The translations under genes were made by a program, and so were the position numbers. This document shows, one piece after another, positions 48,701 to 56,277 of a stretch of 64,000 bases of DNA (position 1 is the first letter of the stretch; each line of letters starts with the position of its first letter). The DNA is from Egicoccus sp. AB-alg6-2. GTDB lineage: Bacteria; Actinomycetota; Nitriliruptoria; Nitriliruptorales; Nitriliruptoraceae. Location: the NCBI RefSeq assembly GCF_041821025.1, contig NZ_JBGUAY010000011.1:1-64000 (forward strand), in the 5' to 3' direction. The notes under the pieces were generated by a model. The model worked only from the letters and a program-made list of their open reading frames with translations. It had not been told where the DNA came from and did no database searches.

Positions 48701-48996
48701 CCGCCGGGAGGAATCGAGGCCCCGGCCGGCAGGATCGCGTTATTGGTCCATGACGTCCCGGATGAGGACGCGTACCGCAGCGTGTAGCCACCGACGTCCG
48801 CGGTGGCGTCGCCGGCGTTGAAGAGCTCGACGTAGTCGTGCGTCAGCGTCGCGCCGCTGTTGCCCCCGCCGCCGTAGACCTGGCTGATCACCACCCCCGG
48901 GCCGGTCGGCTCGGCCTCCTGGGCGAGGGCGCCCGTTGCGACCGGCAGGACGCTGGCGAGGAGGGCGAGGACGACGAGGAGCGTGAACCGGCGCAT
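45754..48996 (-). CDS. ExeM/NucH-type extracellular endonuclease with two lamin-tail domains
   Basis: Secreted 1080-residue protein. The ATG at 48996 has AAGGG upstream and opens a signal peptide (about 1-27). Two lamin-tail domains follow (about 31-165 and 240-380), both starting VVISQVYGGGGNSGATLTHD, separated by a Glu/Asp-Pro linker of repeated DP. Next is an OB-like nuclease accessory region (about 440-600), then an endonuclease/exonuclease/phosphatase domain (about 620-1040): VASFNVLNYF, DVLGLIEIEND, VNHLKSKGSAC, IIGDLNAYAQEDP and SSDHDPVLVGL. The last 40 residues carry a small motif, CADGGW, then RNQGHCVAW. It probably degrades extracellular DNA for phosphate or nutrients (family knowledge). 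Confidence 0.9.
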   Translation of the reverse strand: MRRFTLLVVLALLASVLPVATGALAQEAEPTGPGVVISQVYGGGGNSGATLTHDYVELFNAGDATADVGGYTLRYASSSGTSWTNNAILPAGASIPPGGYYLVQLATSNASVGSALPPADATGSINLAGGSGKIALFASNATVPTEICPGGAELLDFVGYGTANCGEGGSSTPALSNTTAALRNGAGCVDTDDNAADFSTGSPAPRNSGTPAAPCDGSNEPDPDPDPDPDPDPDPDPDPADATVVISQVYGGGGNSGATLTHDFIELFNRGDQAVDLQGHAVQYASSTGTSWQVTPLSGTIPAGGYHLVQQAAGSGGSQALPTADTTGSIPMAAGAGKVALTDSTTALQGSCPTTVIDLVGYGGANCFEGNGAAPTLSATAAAIRDEAGCVDTDDNAADFATGAPSPRNSAVEPAPCRERPVPDPDPEFPEDVCTATDDDITVVNEIQGDGSETPIAGQLVLTRGVVTADFTSGGDSGIPANQGLRGFFVEAIEEDRDDDPATSEGVFVFDGPGAFDGKVGDLVHVVGRPSEFNGVTQVSASDLAVCADTGVDATLPPPAQLPLPTHPADRGDVFEPLESMRVVHDELTVVEFFQIERFGEVRLSSGGVLQNPTNVVDPRDDAAYEAVVAYNAANNIILDDGRTGQNLDPLPYVVPGDTLRIGDQLRDVPTILHFGFGEWRLQPVDIGEITEELRTNRSRPRPQTPPEVGGSLTVASFNVLNYFNGDGYFVGDDHATATGFPTARGAVTPSEFDRQTEKIVDAIVRMDADVLGLIEIENDAGDRQAAAALVDAVNTTLGAEVYDYLDTGRIGTDAIKLAYIYKPATVVPSGNFAILDSSVDPRFEDQRSRPALAQTFTELATGRSVTVTVNHLKSKGSACLAADNDARQGNCNGVRLRAAQAMADWLATDPTGQQARGDLIIGDLNAYAQEDPIRALQQAGYTDLLDHYAADDVMPYTYTFDATQGYLDHALADADLMPYVTGAAAWNINADEVPAIDYLESCCGVSGNQRFRTADVAERYYDPSAFRSSDHDPVLVGLDLMAIPATMDECADGGWRNFTRPFRNQGHCVAWVATGGRHP
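48289..48348 (-). repeat. Short repeat encoding an Asp-Pro linker
   Basis: Repeated GACCC(C/G/T)-type hexamers encode about ten DP pairs between the two lamin-tail domains. Such linkers are rigid and extended, and the DNA is prone to slippage in multiples of six. Confidence 0.8.
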
Positions 48997-49114
48997 GCGG
49001 CGACCCTTGTGAGCGATGCCGGAGGACCGGGCACAGATGATCACGTGCCACGAAACGGGTAGTCACATCCGGCTATCGGGTCGGCAACCTACGCCCACCC
49101 TTCGGGTCATGTCC

Positions 49115-49143
49115 CCGGCCCGCGCGCGTGCTGCGCGGGCCGG
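49115..49143 (-). terminator. Strong hairpin after the carboxylase alpha gene
   Basis: CCGGCCCGCGC and GCGCGGGCCGG make a perfect 11-bp stem with a 7-base loop, starting four bases beyond the stop of the minus-strand carboxylase gene. No T-run. Confidence 0.75.
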
Positions 49144-49146
49144 CTC

Positions 49147-50922
49147 TCAGCTCGCGTCGCCGATACTGGCCAGGACGGCCCCCGACTCGACCACGTCCCC
49201 GGCGGCGAAGCCGATCTTGGTGACGGTGCCGTCCCGGTGCGCGGTGATGTTGTTCTCCATCTTCATCGCCTCGAGCACGGCGACCAGGTCACCGGCCGCG
49301 ACCGTGTCGCCCTCGGCCACGGCGTACTTGACCACCGTGCCCTGCATGGGCGCGACCAGGTCGTCGGTCGACGCCGCGGCCTTCTGGCCGCCGGACCCGC
49401 CGGGCCGTCCCCGCCGCTTGGCAGGGGCCCCGGCCGTCGCACCCCCGGCGCCGAGCGCGAGGTCGCCGAACACGCGCACGCCGATCCGCTTGCCGCCGAC
49501 CTCGACGGTCACCTCGCGCGAGGGCTCGCCGTCAACGCCCTCGCCGGGGGCTGCCGGCCCCTGCGGCTCGAGCCCCGACAGGTCCCACTCGCGCTCCACG
49601 GAGACGGTGGCGTGCTCACCCGCGGCGAACTGCTCGTTGGTCATGGCCAGGCGGTGGAACGGGACGGTGGTCGGGATGCCTTCGATCACCAGCTCGTCCA
49701 GGGCGCGTGACATGCGCGCGCGGGCGGCGTCGCGGTCGGCGCCCCACACGATCAGCTTCGCGATCATCGAGTCGTAGTCGCGCGGCACCTCGTAGCCCGA
49801 CTCGGTGCCGGTGTCGAAGCGCACCCACGGCCCCAGCGGCGGAACGAGCCGCGTGATCAGCCCCGGGGTCGGCATGAAGTTGGTCGCCGGCTCCTCGGCG
49901 TTGATCCGGACCTCGATCGCGTGACCCGTGAGCGTGACCTCGTCCTGGGTCAGGCCCATGCCGTCGCCGGCGGCGATGCGCAGCTGGGCCTGGGCCAGAT
50001 CGACGCCGGTCACGAGTTCGGTGACGGGGTGCTCGACCTGCAGGCGGGTGTTCATCTCGAGGAAGTAGAAGGTCTCGTCGTCGGCGTCGAGCAGGAACTC
50101 GCAGGTGCCGGCGTTGTGGTAGCCCATCTCCCGGGCGACCTCGATGGCGGCGGTCCCGATCCGGTCGCGCAGGTCCTGCGAGATGCCCGCGGCGGGGGCC
50201 TCCTCGACCAGCTTCTGGTGGCGACGCTGCAGGGAACAGTCGCGTTCGCCGAGGTGGATCAGCGTGCCGTCGAGATCGCCCAGCACCTGGATCTCGATGT
50301 GGCGCGGACGTTCGAGATAGCGCTCGAGGTAGCACTCGCCGCGGCCGAACGCGGCCTTGGCCTCGCGTTGCGCGGCTTCGAGGGCCTCACGCATCTCGTC
50401 GGCGTTGCGCACCACCTTCATGCCGCGACCGCCGCCGCCGAACATCGCCTTGACCGCGACCGGATAGCCGTACTCGTCGCCGAAGCGGATCGCCTCGTCG
50501 GGATCGTCGGTGGGCTCCTGGGTCCCCGGTACCACGGGGACGCCGGCCGCCAGAGCGACGGCCCGGGCGGAGAGCTTGTCGCCCATCTTGCGGATCGCCT
50601 CGGCCGGCGGACCGACGAAGGTCATCCCTGCCTCGGCGACCGCGTCGGCGAAGTCGGCGTTCTCGGACAGGAATCCGTAGCCCGGGTGGATCGCGTCGAC
50701 GCCGGCCTCGCGGGCGACCGCCAGGATGCGTTCGACGTTGAGATAGGACTCCGAGGCCGCCGCCGGACCCAGCAGGTAGGCCTCGTCGGCCAGCCTCACG
50801 TGGGGGGCGTCGCGGTCGATCTCGCTGTACACGGCGACACTGCGGACACCGAGTTCCTTGCAGGCGCGAATGACGCGGATGGCGATCTCGCCGCGATTGG
50901 CGACCAGGACGGCGTCGAACAC
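49147..50922 (-). CDS. Acyl-CoA carboxylase alpha subunit (biotin carboxylase + BCCP)
   Basis: 591-residue AccA3-type protein. Biotin carboxylase covers about 1-445: VLVANRGEIAIRVIRACKELG, HPGYGFLSENADFA, the ATP-grasp loop GGGGRGMKVV, RDCSLQRRHQKLVEEAP and EMNTRLQVEHPVTE. The C-terminal biotin carrier domain (about 515-591) has the biotinylated lysine in EAMKMENN. A Gly/Ala/Lys linker joins them. It charges biotin with CO2 for the carboxyltransferase encoded at 52571. The GTG at 50922 gives the normal VFDAVLVANRGEIA start. It shares the locus with the beta and epsilon subunits and biotin ligase, so acetyl/propionyl-CoA carboxylase is likely. Confidence 0.95.
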   Translation of the reverse strand: MFDAVLVANRGEIAIRVIRACKELGVRSVAVYSEIDRDAPHVRLADEAYLLGPAAASESYLNVERILAVAREAGVDAIHPGYGFLSENADFADAVAEAGMTFVGPPAEAIRKMGDKLSARAVALAAGVPVVPGTQEPTDDPDEAIRFGDEYGYPVAVKAMFGGGGRGMKVVRNADEMREALEAAQREAKAAFGRGECYLERYLERPRHIEIQVLGDLDGTLIHLGERDCSLQRRHQKLVEEAPAAGISQDLRDRIGTAAIEVAREMGYHNAGTCEFLLDADDETFYFLEMNTRLQVEHPVTELVTGVDLAQAQLRIAAGDGMGLTQDEVTLTGHAIEVRINAEEPATNFMPTPGLITRLVPPLGPWVRFDTGTESGYEVPRDYDSMIAKLIVWGADRDAARARMSRALDELVIEGIPTTVPFHRLAMTNEQFAAGEHATVSVEREWDLSGLEPQGPAAPGEGVDGEPSREVTVEVGGKRIGVRVFGDLALGAGGATAGAPAKRRGRPGGSGGQKAAASTDDLVAPMQGTVVKYAVAEGDTVAAGDLVAVLEAMKMENNITAHRDGTVTKIGFAAGDVVESGAVLASIGDAS

Positions 50923-51094
50923 GACTCTCGACCTCGGGCAGGGGACAGACCTCGACCCGCGGCAGACTAGTGACCCGTGCGGCCGAACTCCGCCGCCGGG
51001 GCTGGTCGCCCGCTCGACGACCCGCGGATTGGCGTCCGCGAGGGGGTGTCGCCACACTGCCGCCGCCTCGTCGCCACGTCGAAAGGACGGCACC

Positions 51095-51478
51095 GTGCGC
51101 CGCCCCGGTCCGCGCCACCTGCTGGTCGCCGCCACCCTGGTCCTGGCCGGTTGTGGTGGCGGGCCGCCAGCACCGGTCGAACCCGCCGTCGTCGGCACCC
51201 CCGACGACGACGGGATCCTGCGCGTGACCGGGACCGACCGGCTGCAATGGGACCCGGCCGGCCTGGCCGCACCCGCCGGCGAGATCGTCTTCGAGTTGCG
51301 CTGCGAGGACCGCGTCAACCACAACCTCGTGGTCGGCGAGGAACGGACGGTCGTCGCCGAGTGCGGCCCCGGAGGGACTGATCAGGGCACCCTCGACCTC
51401 GAACCGGGCGAGTACCCCTACGTGTGCACCATCCCCGGCCACGAGTCGTCGATGCGCGGCCTGCTGACCGTCGAGTAG
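51095..51478 (+). CDS. Cupredoxin-like lipoprotein
   Basis: 127 residues. The GTG at 51095 has AAAGGA upstream and opens a signal ending in LAGC (Cys20). The beta-sandwich carries type I copper ligands: His in CEDRVNHNLVVGEE, and Cys-His-Met in YVCTIPGHESSMRG. Such proteins carry electrons or copper at the cell surface. It is divergent from the carboxylase alpha gene and is followed by a second cupredoxin lipoprotein. Confidence 0.82.
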   Translation: MRRPGPRHLLVAATLVLAGCGGGPPAPVEPAVVGTPDDDGILRVTGTDRLQWDPAGLAAPAGEIVFELRCEDRVNHNLVVGEERTVVAECGPGGTDQGTLDLEPGEYPYVCTIPGHESSMRGLLTVE

Positions 51479-51652
51479 CTCGCCTGGCGGCCGTCCCGAC
51501 CGTCGTCCCGGCGGCGTACGCACCGCCCGCGCGCCGGTTGGCAGCCCGCGACGACGCGCAGGTACGCTGCGGGTCGCCGGCGGCACAGGTGGCCGTACGT
51601 GCCTCGAGTCGTCGGATCACCGTCACCTCCACGTGTCCTCCAAGGAGCCGTC

Positions 51653-52231
51653 GTGCGTCGCGCCACGCTGGGACTGGTCACCGCCGCGGGTCTGCTCGTC
51701 GCGGGCTGTTCGCCCATTCCCGCCGGTGCCGAAGAGGCCGCCGCCGTGCGCTGCCCCGAGGGCTCGGACTGCTTCGACCCCATCCAGCCGGTCGGCCCCG
51801 GCGGCGACATCTCCCTGGACATGGGCAACTTCTTCTTCGACAACCTCGAGGGCACCCCGGTCACGGGTGAGGTAACCGTGACCGTGACCAACGTCAGCGA
51901 CGCCTACCACAACGCCGAGTTCCTCGGCGCGGCCGACGGCTCGGGCATTCCCGAGGCCGACGGTGGCGAGACCGGCGAGGACACGGTCCTGCTGTTCCCC
52001 GGCGAGTGGACGGTCATCTGCAACGTCCCGGGGCACCGCTCGGCCGGCATGGAGACCACCGTGACGGTCTACGCCACGCAGGAAGAGGCCGACGCCGCCC
52101 TGGCCGAACTCGGCGAGCAGCCCGAGGAGGGCGCCGACCCGACCGCCCCCGCGGAGGAGCCCGAGCTGCCCTCCGCAGGCGGGGACGGCGACGAGGCCGA
52201 CAGCGTCGCCGAGGACGCGACCGACGAATAG
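51653..52231 (+). CDS. Second cupredoxin-like lipoprotein with acidic tail
   Basis: 192 residues. The GTG at 51653 has AAGGAG upstream and opens a signal ending in VAGC (Cys19). Copper ligands are the His in SDAYHNAEFLG and Cys-His-Met in VICNVPGHRSAGM. After the cupredoxin domain (about 40-140) comes an acidic, Pro-rich tail of about 50 residues ending AEDATDE. It shares the ligand pattern of the gene 174 bp upstream but not its N-terminal part, so this looks like an old duplication or a functional pair. It is convergent with the carboxylase epsilon gene. Confidence 0.83.
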   Translation: MRRATLGLVTAAGLLVAGCSPIPAGAEEAAAVRCPEGSDCFDPIQPVGPGGDISLDMGNFFFDNLEGTPVTGEVTVTVTNVSDAYHNAEFLGAADGSGIPEADGGETGEDTVLLFPGEWTVICNVPGHRSAGMETTVTVYATQEEADAALAELGEQPEEGADPTAPAEEPELPSAGGDGDEADSVAEDATDE

Positions 52232-52244
52232 ACCGACGGATCGG

Positions 52245-52574
52245 TCAGCTGCGGGGCTGGACCAGGTCCGCGGGGCTCACCGCGACGCGGCCACCCACGC
52301 CCTCGAGCAGGGCCGCCCGCGTCCAGGCGGGTGTCGCTCGACGGCCCCCGCGGGTCTCCGGTTCGTCGGTCCGCGGCACGTCGACCGGTGTGAGCGCGAC
52401 GACGATGGCGGCCAGGTCGACCGTCGTCGGTGCGCCCTGACGTACCTCGATACGGAGATCGCTCACAGGTCCGGGTTCGTTCCCGTCGCTCACAGGTCCG
52501 GGTTCGTTCGCGTCGCTCACAGGTCCGGGTTCGTTCGCGTTGCTCACAGGTCCGGGTTCGTTCGCGTTGCTCAC
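52245..52574 (-). CDS. accE: Acyl-CoA carboxylase epsilon subunit with repeat-encoded N-terminus
   Basis: Small carboxylase accessory subunit. The core (about 73 residues from GTG 52466) reads [20 protein letters not shown], then AIVVALTPV and [11 protein letters not shown], matching the epsilon pattern of an N-terminal VxxGxPT-like stretch and a Trp-Arg near the C-terminus. The frame is open upstream through four 27-bp repeats to GTG 52574, which overlaps the beta subunit stop (GTGA). This gives 109 residues with an N-terminal run of (VSNANEPGP)-like units. Five GTGAGC codon pairs could serve as starts: 52574, 52547, 52520, 52493 and 52466. Which is used cannot be told. Confidence 0.78.
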   Translation of the reverse strand: MSNANEPGPVSNANEPGPVSDANEPGPVSDGNEPGPVSDLRIEVRQGAPTTVDLAAIVVALTPVDVPRTDEPETRGGRRATPAWTRAALLEGVGGRVAVSPADLVQPRS

Positions 52575-52576
52575 AG
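52461..52576 (-). repeat. 27-bp tandem repeat at the carboxylase beta/epsilon junction
   Basis: Four full 27-bp units (52461-52487, 52488-52514, 52515-52541, 52542-52568) plus an 8-bp partial unit. Units differ at only one or two positions. On the minus strand each begins GTGAGC and encodes nine residues, V-S-(N/D)-(A/G)-N-E-P-G-P, so copy changes keep the frame. The partial unit includes the stop of the beta subunit gene. Confidence 0.95.
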
Positions 52577-54127
52577 GGGAATGTTCCCGTGTTTGCGGGC
52601 GGGCCGGGCCTCGCGCTTGGTGCGGGTGAACCGCAGCGCCCGGACGAGTTCGACGCGCGTGCGTGACGGCTCGATGACCGCGTCGACGTAGCCGCGTTCG
52701 GCGGCCCGCCACGGGTTGGCGAGGTCGGTCGCGTAGCGCTGTTCGAATTCCTCGTGCAGCGCGTCGGGGTCCTCGGCGGCCTCGAGCTCACGGCGGTAGA
52801 GGATGTTGACCGCCCCCTTGGCCCCCATGACGGCGATCTCGGCCGTCGGCCAGGCGAGGTTGACGTCCGCGCCCAGGTGCTTGGAACCCATCACGTCGTA
52901 GGCGCCGCCGTAGGCCTTGCGCACGATCACGGTCAGCTTCGGCACCGTGGCCTCGGCGTAGGCGTACAGCAGCTTGGCGCCGTGCCGGATGATGCCGCCG
53001 TACTCCTGGTCGGTGCCCGGCAGGAACCCGGGGACGTCGACGAAGGTCACGATCGGGATGTTGAACGCGTCGCAGAAGCGCACGAACCGCGCCGCCTTCT
53101 CCGAGCTGTCGATGTCGAGCACCCCGGCCAGGTAGGCCGGCTGGTTGCCCACGACGCCGACCGTCTGCCCGTCGAGGCGGGCGAGCCCGACCACGATGTT
53201 CTCCGCGTAGTGCTGATGCACCTCGAGGAACTCACCGTCGTCGACGACGTGGCGCACGATGTCGCGCATGTCGTAGGGCTGATTGGAGCTGTCGGGCACG
53301 AAGGTGTCGAGCTCCTCGACGACGCGTTCGGGGTCGTCGCCGGTCTCGACGACCGGCGGCAGCTCGAGGTTGTTCGCCGGCAGGAAGCTCAGCAGGTACT
53401 TGACGTCCTCGAGGCAGCTCTCCTCGTCCTCGGCGGCGAAGTGGGCCACCCCCGACTTCGAGGCGTGCGACATCGCGCCGCCGAGCTGTTCCATCGTGAC
53501 GTCCTCACCGGTGACCGTCTTGATCACGTTCGGGCCGGTGATGAACATGTGCGACGTGTCCTTGACCATGAACACGAAGTCGGTGATGGCGGGCGAGTAG
53601 ACCGCCCCGCCCGCGCACGGTCCCATGATCGCGCTGATCTGGGGGATCACCCCCGAACTACGCACGTTGCGTAGGAAGATGTCGCCGTAGCCGCCGAGGC
53701 TGACCACGCCCTCCTGGATGCGGGCGCCACCGGAGTCGTTGAGCCCGATGACGGGCACCCCCATCTTCTCCGCGAGGTCCATGACCTTGACGACCTTGGC
53801 CGCGAACACCTCGCCGAGCGACCCGCCGAACGCGGTGAAGTCCTGGCTGAACACGCAGACGCGACGCCCGTCGACGGTGCCGTGGCCGGTCACGACGCCG
53901 TCACCGAGGATCTTCTTGTCCTCGAGCCCGAATCCGGTCGCCCGGTGGACCGCGAACGCGTCGGTCTCGACGAACGAACCCTCGTCGAGCAGCAGGTCGA
54001 TCCGCTCGCGGGCGGTCAGCTTGCCGCGGTCGTGCTGCTTCGCGATCGCCTGATCGCCACCGCCGGCCATGGCCTCGGCCTGCCGGCGACGCAGTTCTTC
54101 GAGCTTGTCCTTCGTGGTCTCGGCCAC
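52571..54127 (-). CDS. Acyl-CoA (propionyl/acetyl-CoA) carboxylase beta subunit
   Basis: Carboxyltransferase subunit, 518 residues, AccD/PccB type, which moves CO2 from biotin to acyl-CoA. Conserved features include [35 protein letters not shown], the oxyanion glycines in [13 protein letters not shown] and [26 protein letters not shown], here cited in parts ([20 protein letters not shown]), and [19 protein letters not shown]. The residue after the DVPGFLPG stretch that separates acetyl from propionyl preference was not resolved. The start is GTG at 54127, and it overlaps the epsilon gene. It is divergent from birA. Confidence 0.95.
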   Translation of the reverse strand: MAETTKDKLEELRRRQAEAMAGGGDQAIAKQHDRGKLTARERIDLLLDEGSFVETDAFAVHRATGFGLEDKKILGDGVVTGHGTVDGRRVCVFSQDFTAFGGSLGEVFAAKVVKVMDLAEKMGVPVIGLNDSGGARIQEGVVSLGGYGDIFLRNVRSSGVIPQISAIMGPCAGGAVYSPAITDFVFMVKDTSHMFITGPNVIKTVTGEDVTMEQLGGAMSHASKSGVAHFAAEDEESCLEDVKYLLSFLPANNLELPPVVETGDDPERVVEELDTFVPDSSNQPYDMRDIVRHVVDDGEFLEVHQHYAENIVVGLARLDGQTVGVVGNQPAYLAGVLDIDSSEKAARFVRFCDAFNIPIVTFVDVPGFLPGTDQEYGGIIRHGAKLLYAYAEATVPKLTVIVRKAYGGAYDVMGSKHLGADVNLAWPTAEIAVMGAKGAVNILYRRELEAAEDPDALHEEFEQRYATDLANPWRAAERGYVDAVIEPSRTRVELVRALRFTRTKREARPARKHGNIPL

Positions 54128-54195
54128 GCGAACACCTTCCGGTGGACGGGGACGCAGGCGGGCACTGGAGCGAGGCAGCCGCCGCGAGGTCGGGC

Positions 54196-54205
54196 ATCCT
54201 AGCCT
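54196..54205. promoter_or_regulatory. Overlapping divergent -10-like elements (carboxylase beta / birA)
   Basis: On the minus strand TAGGAT (54201-54196) fits a -10 for the carboxylase beta gene. On the plus strand TAGCCT (54200-54205) fits a -10 for birA. They share two bases at the centre of a 114-bp spacer. No -35 boxes were recognised. Confidence 0.38.
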
Positions 54206-54241
54206 TCACCACCTCTCCGCCCCCGAGCCGACCGAGGCAGC

Positions 54242-55042
54242 GTGGCCGATGACCTCGCCGGGCACGAACGCGTGGCAGCGTTGCTGTCCGGGCCGCTGGC
54301 ATGGCACACCGTCGAACACGTCGAGGAAGTTGCTTCGACCCACGATCTCGCCCTGGAACGGTTGCGCTCGGGCGTGCAGCCCGGACTGATCGTCGTGGCC
54401 GACCGGCAGACCGCCGGCCGCGGCCGCCAGGGTCGCACCTGGCTCGACGGTCCCGACCCGCACGCGTCGCTGATGTTGACCGCGACCGTCTCCACCCCGC
54501 CGGTCCATCCCACCCTGGTGCCGCTCGCCGCCGGCCTGGCGACGGCCGACGCCCTGCGCCGCGCCGGCGTGACCCCGTTGCTGAAGTGGCCCAACGACGT
54601 GCTGATCGACGGGCGCAAGGCGGCCGGGATCCTGGTCGAGCAGCATCGGCTGCGGGTCGGTGACGTCCTGCTCATCGGCATCGGCATCAACGTCGACTGG
54701 CGGGGCACCGAACGCGACGGTGACCAGGCCGCGTGGACCTCGATCGCCGAGGAGACGGGGGCGGAGGTCGACCGCGGCGACCTGCTCGCCGACGTGCTGC
54801 GCGGGTTGGCCGCCTGGCTCCACTCGGTGCCGGGAGACCCCCTGCGGCTGCTGATCACCTACCGCGACGTCTGCGCCACCATCGACGCCGAGGTCCGGGT
54901 CGACTTCCCCGACGGGTCCTCGATCGAGGGACGGGCGGTCGACCTCGATCGCGAGGGTCGGCTCGTGGTGGACACCCCGCAGCGCCAGGTCGCCGTCGGT
55001 GCCGGCGACGTGCACCACCTCCGGGTGACGCGGGGCGGGTGA
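54242..55042 (+). CDS. birA: Biotin-[acyl-CoA-carboxylase] ligase
   Basis: Attaches biotin to the carrier domain of the carboxylase alpha subunit. 266 residues. The biotin/ATP loop is GRGRQGRTW; other markers are EVASTHDLA, LKWPNDVLIDGRKAAGIL and the C-terminal SH3-like domain (GRAVDLDREGRLVV). There is no N-terminal helix-turn-helix, so this is the monofunctional form that does not repress biotin genes. The GTG at 54242 places it divergent from the carboxylase beta gene, an expected partner. Confidence 0.94.
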   Translation: MADDLAGHERVAALLSGPLAWHTVEHVEEVASTHDLALERLRSGVQPGLIVVADRQTAGRGRQGRTWLDGPDPHASLMLTATVSTPPVHPTLVPLAAGLATADALRRAGVTPLLKWPNDVLIDGRKAAGILVEQHRLRVGDVLLIGIGINVDWRGTERDGDQAAWTSIAEETGAEVDRGDLLADVLRGLAAWLHSVPGDPLRLLITYRDVCATIDAEVRVDFPDGSSIEGRAVDLDREGRLVVDTPQRQVAVGAGDVHHLRVTRGG

Positions 55043-55079
55043 GCCCGTGCGGGGATCGCCCCTCCGACGCCGGCAGTAG

Positions 55080-55091
55080 TTTGACGTCAAA
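55080..55091. promoter_or_regulatory. Candidate operator TTTGACGTCAAA
   Basis: A perfect 12-bp palindrome 37 bases before the acyl-CoA dehydrogenase start; with flanks, TAGTTTGACGTCAAAGTA is symmetric at 16 of 18 positions. It sits in one of the least GC-rich patches of the region and where a promoter is expected. A dimeric TetR-, MarR- or MerR-type regulator of acyl-CoA catabolism is a reasonable guess; no regulator gene is adjacent. Confidence 0.55.
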
Positions 55092-55127
55092 GTAATCTGA
55101 CGGGAAATCGTCCGAGAGGGAGCCGTC

Positions 55128-56270
55128 GTGGCGTTGTCGTTCGCGTTGAGCCCGGAGCAGGAAGAGTTCCGCAAGGTCGTGCGGCGGTTCGCCGAGGACG
55201 TCATCGCCCCGGCGGCCGACGAGATGAACGCGCAGGCGCGGTTTCCGGTCGAGATCGTGCGGCAGATGGGTGCCCTCGGGCTGTTCGGCATCCCGTTCAG
55301 CTCCGCCTACGACGGGATGGACGGCGACTACCTGACCCTGTGCCTCGCGATCGAGGAGCTCGGGCGGGTCGACCAGTCGATGGGCATCACGCTGGAGGCC
55401 GGCGTCGGCCTGGGCGCCGCCCCCATCGACGAGTTCGGCACCGAGGAGCAGAAGCGACGGTGGCTGCCGGAGCTGTGCCGCGGCGAGAAGCTCGGCGGGT
55501 TCGGCCTGACCGAGTCGGGGGGCGGCTCCGACGTGTTCGGCGCCACCCGCACGAGGGCGGTGCAGGACGGCGACCACTGGGTCATCAACGGCGGCAAGGT
55601 CTTCATCACCAATTCGGGCACCGAGATGACCTCGATCGTGACCGTCACCGCCTTCACCGGCGACGACGAGATGACCGCGATCGTCGTCCCGGTCGACACG
55701 CCCGGGTTCTCGGTCGCGCCGCCGTACCGCAAGGTCGGCTGGCACGCCTCCGACACCCGGGAGCTGATCCTCGAAGACGTCCGCGTCCCGGTCGAGAACA
55801 CCCTGGGCGAACGTGGTGCCGGGTTCCGTCAGTTCCTCAAGACGCTCGACGACGGCCGCATCGCCATCTCCGCCCTGGCCGTCGGACTTCTCCAGGGGTG
55901 CGTCGACGAGTGCGTGCGCTACAGCCACGAGCGCGAGGCGTTCGGCAAACCGATCGGCAAGCAGCAGGCGCTGGCCTTCAAGATCGCCGACATGGAGGTG
56001 GCGGCCCAGACGGCGCGGCAGATGTACTACTACGCCTGCTGGCTCAAGATGCAGGGGCAGCCGTACAAGCGCGAGGCGTCGATCAGCAAGCTGTACTCGT
56101 CCGAGCAGGCGGTCACGGCGGCCCGCGAGGCGACCCAGGTGTTCGGTGGGTACGGCTTCACCACCGAGTACCGCGTGGGCCGGTTCTACCAGGACGCGAA
56201 GATCCTCGAGATCGGCGAGGGCACCTCGGAGGTGCAGCGGATGCTGATCGCCCGCTCCCTCGGTCTGTGA
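55128..56270 (+). CDS. Acyl-CoA dehydrogenase
   Basis: FAD-dependent enzyme that introduces the 2,3 double bond into acyl-CoA. 380 residues. FAD- and substrate-binding motifs are GGFGLTESGGGSDV and WVINGGKVFITNSG. The C-terminal part has FGGYGFTTEYRVGRFYQDAKI and EIGEGTSEVQRMLIARSL, the latter with the catalytic Glu position of short/medium-chain types. The start is GTG. A palindromic operator candidate precedes it. Proximity to the carboxylase suggests short- or branched-chain acyl-CoA use, but chain length cannot be read. Confidence 0.94.
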   Translation: MALSFALSPEQEEFRKVVRRFAEDVIAPAADEMNAQARFPVEIVRQMGALGLFGIPFSSAYDGMDGDYLTLCLAIEELGRVDQSMGITLEAGVGLGAAPIDEFGTEEQKRRWLPELCRGEKLGGFGLTESGGGSDVFGATRTRAVQDGDHWVINGGKVFITNSGTEMTSIVTVTAFTGDDEMTAIVVPVDTPGFSVAPPYRKVGWHASDTRELILEDVRVPVENTLGERGAGFRQFLKTLDDGRIAISALAVGLLQGCVDECVRYSHEREAFGKPIGKQQALAFKIADMEVAAQTARQMYYYACWLKMQGQPYKREASISKLYSSEQAVTAAREATQVFGGYGFTTEYRVGRFYQDAKILEIGEGTSEVQRMLIARSLGL

Positions 56271-56277
56271 CGCCGCG

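Noticed and set aside
46381-48753. 790-codon plus-strand open frame
   Set aside because: Antisense to the secreted nuclease, which has a signal peptide and catalytic motifs.
52461-52576. CRISPR array or phage repeat
   Set aside because: Units are directly contiguous without spacers and are in frame with the epsilon gene.
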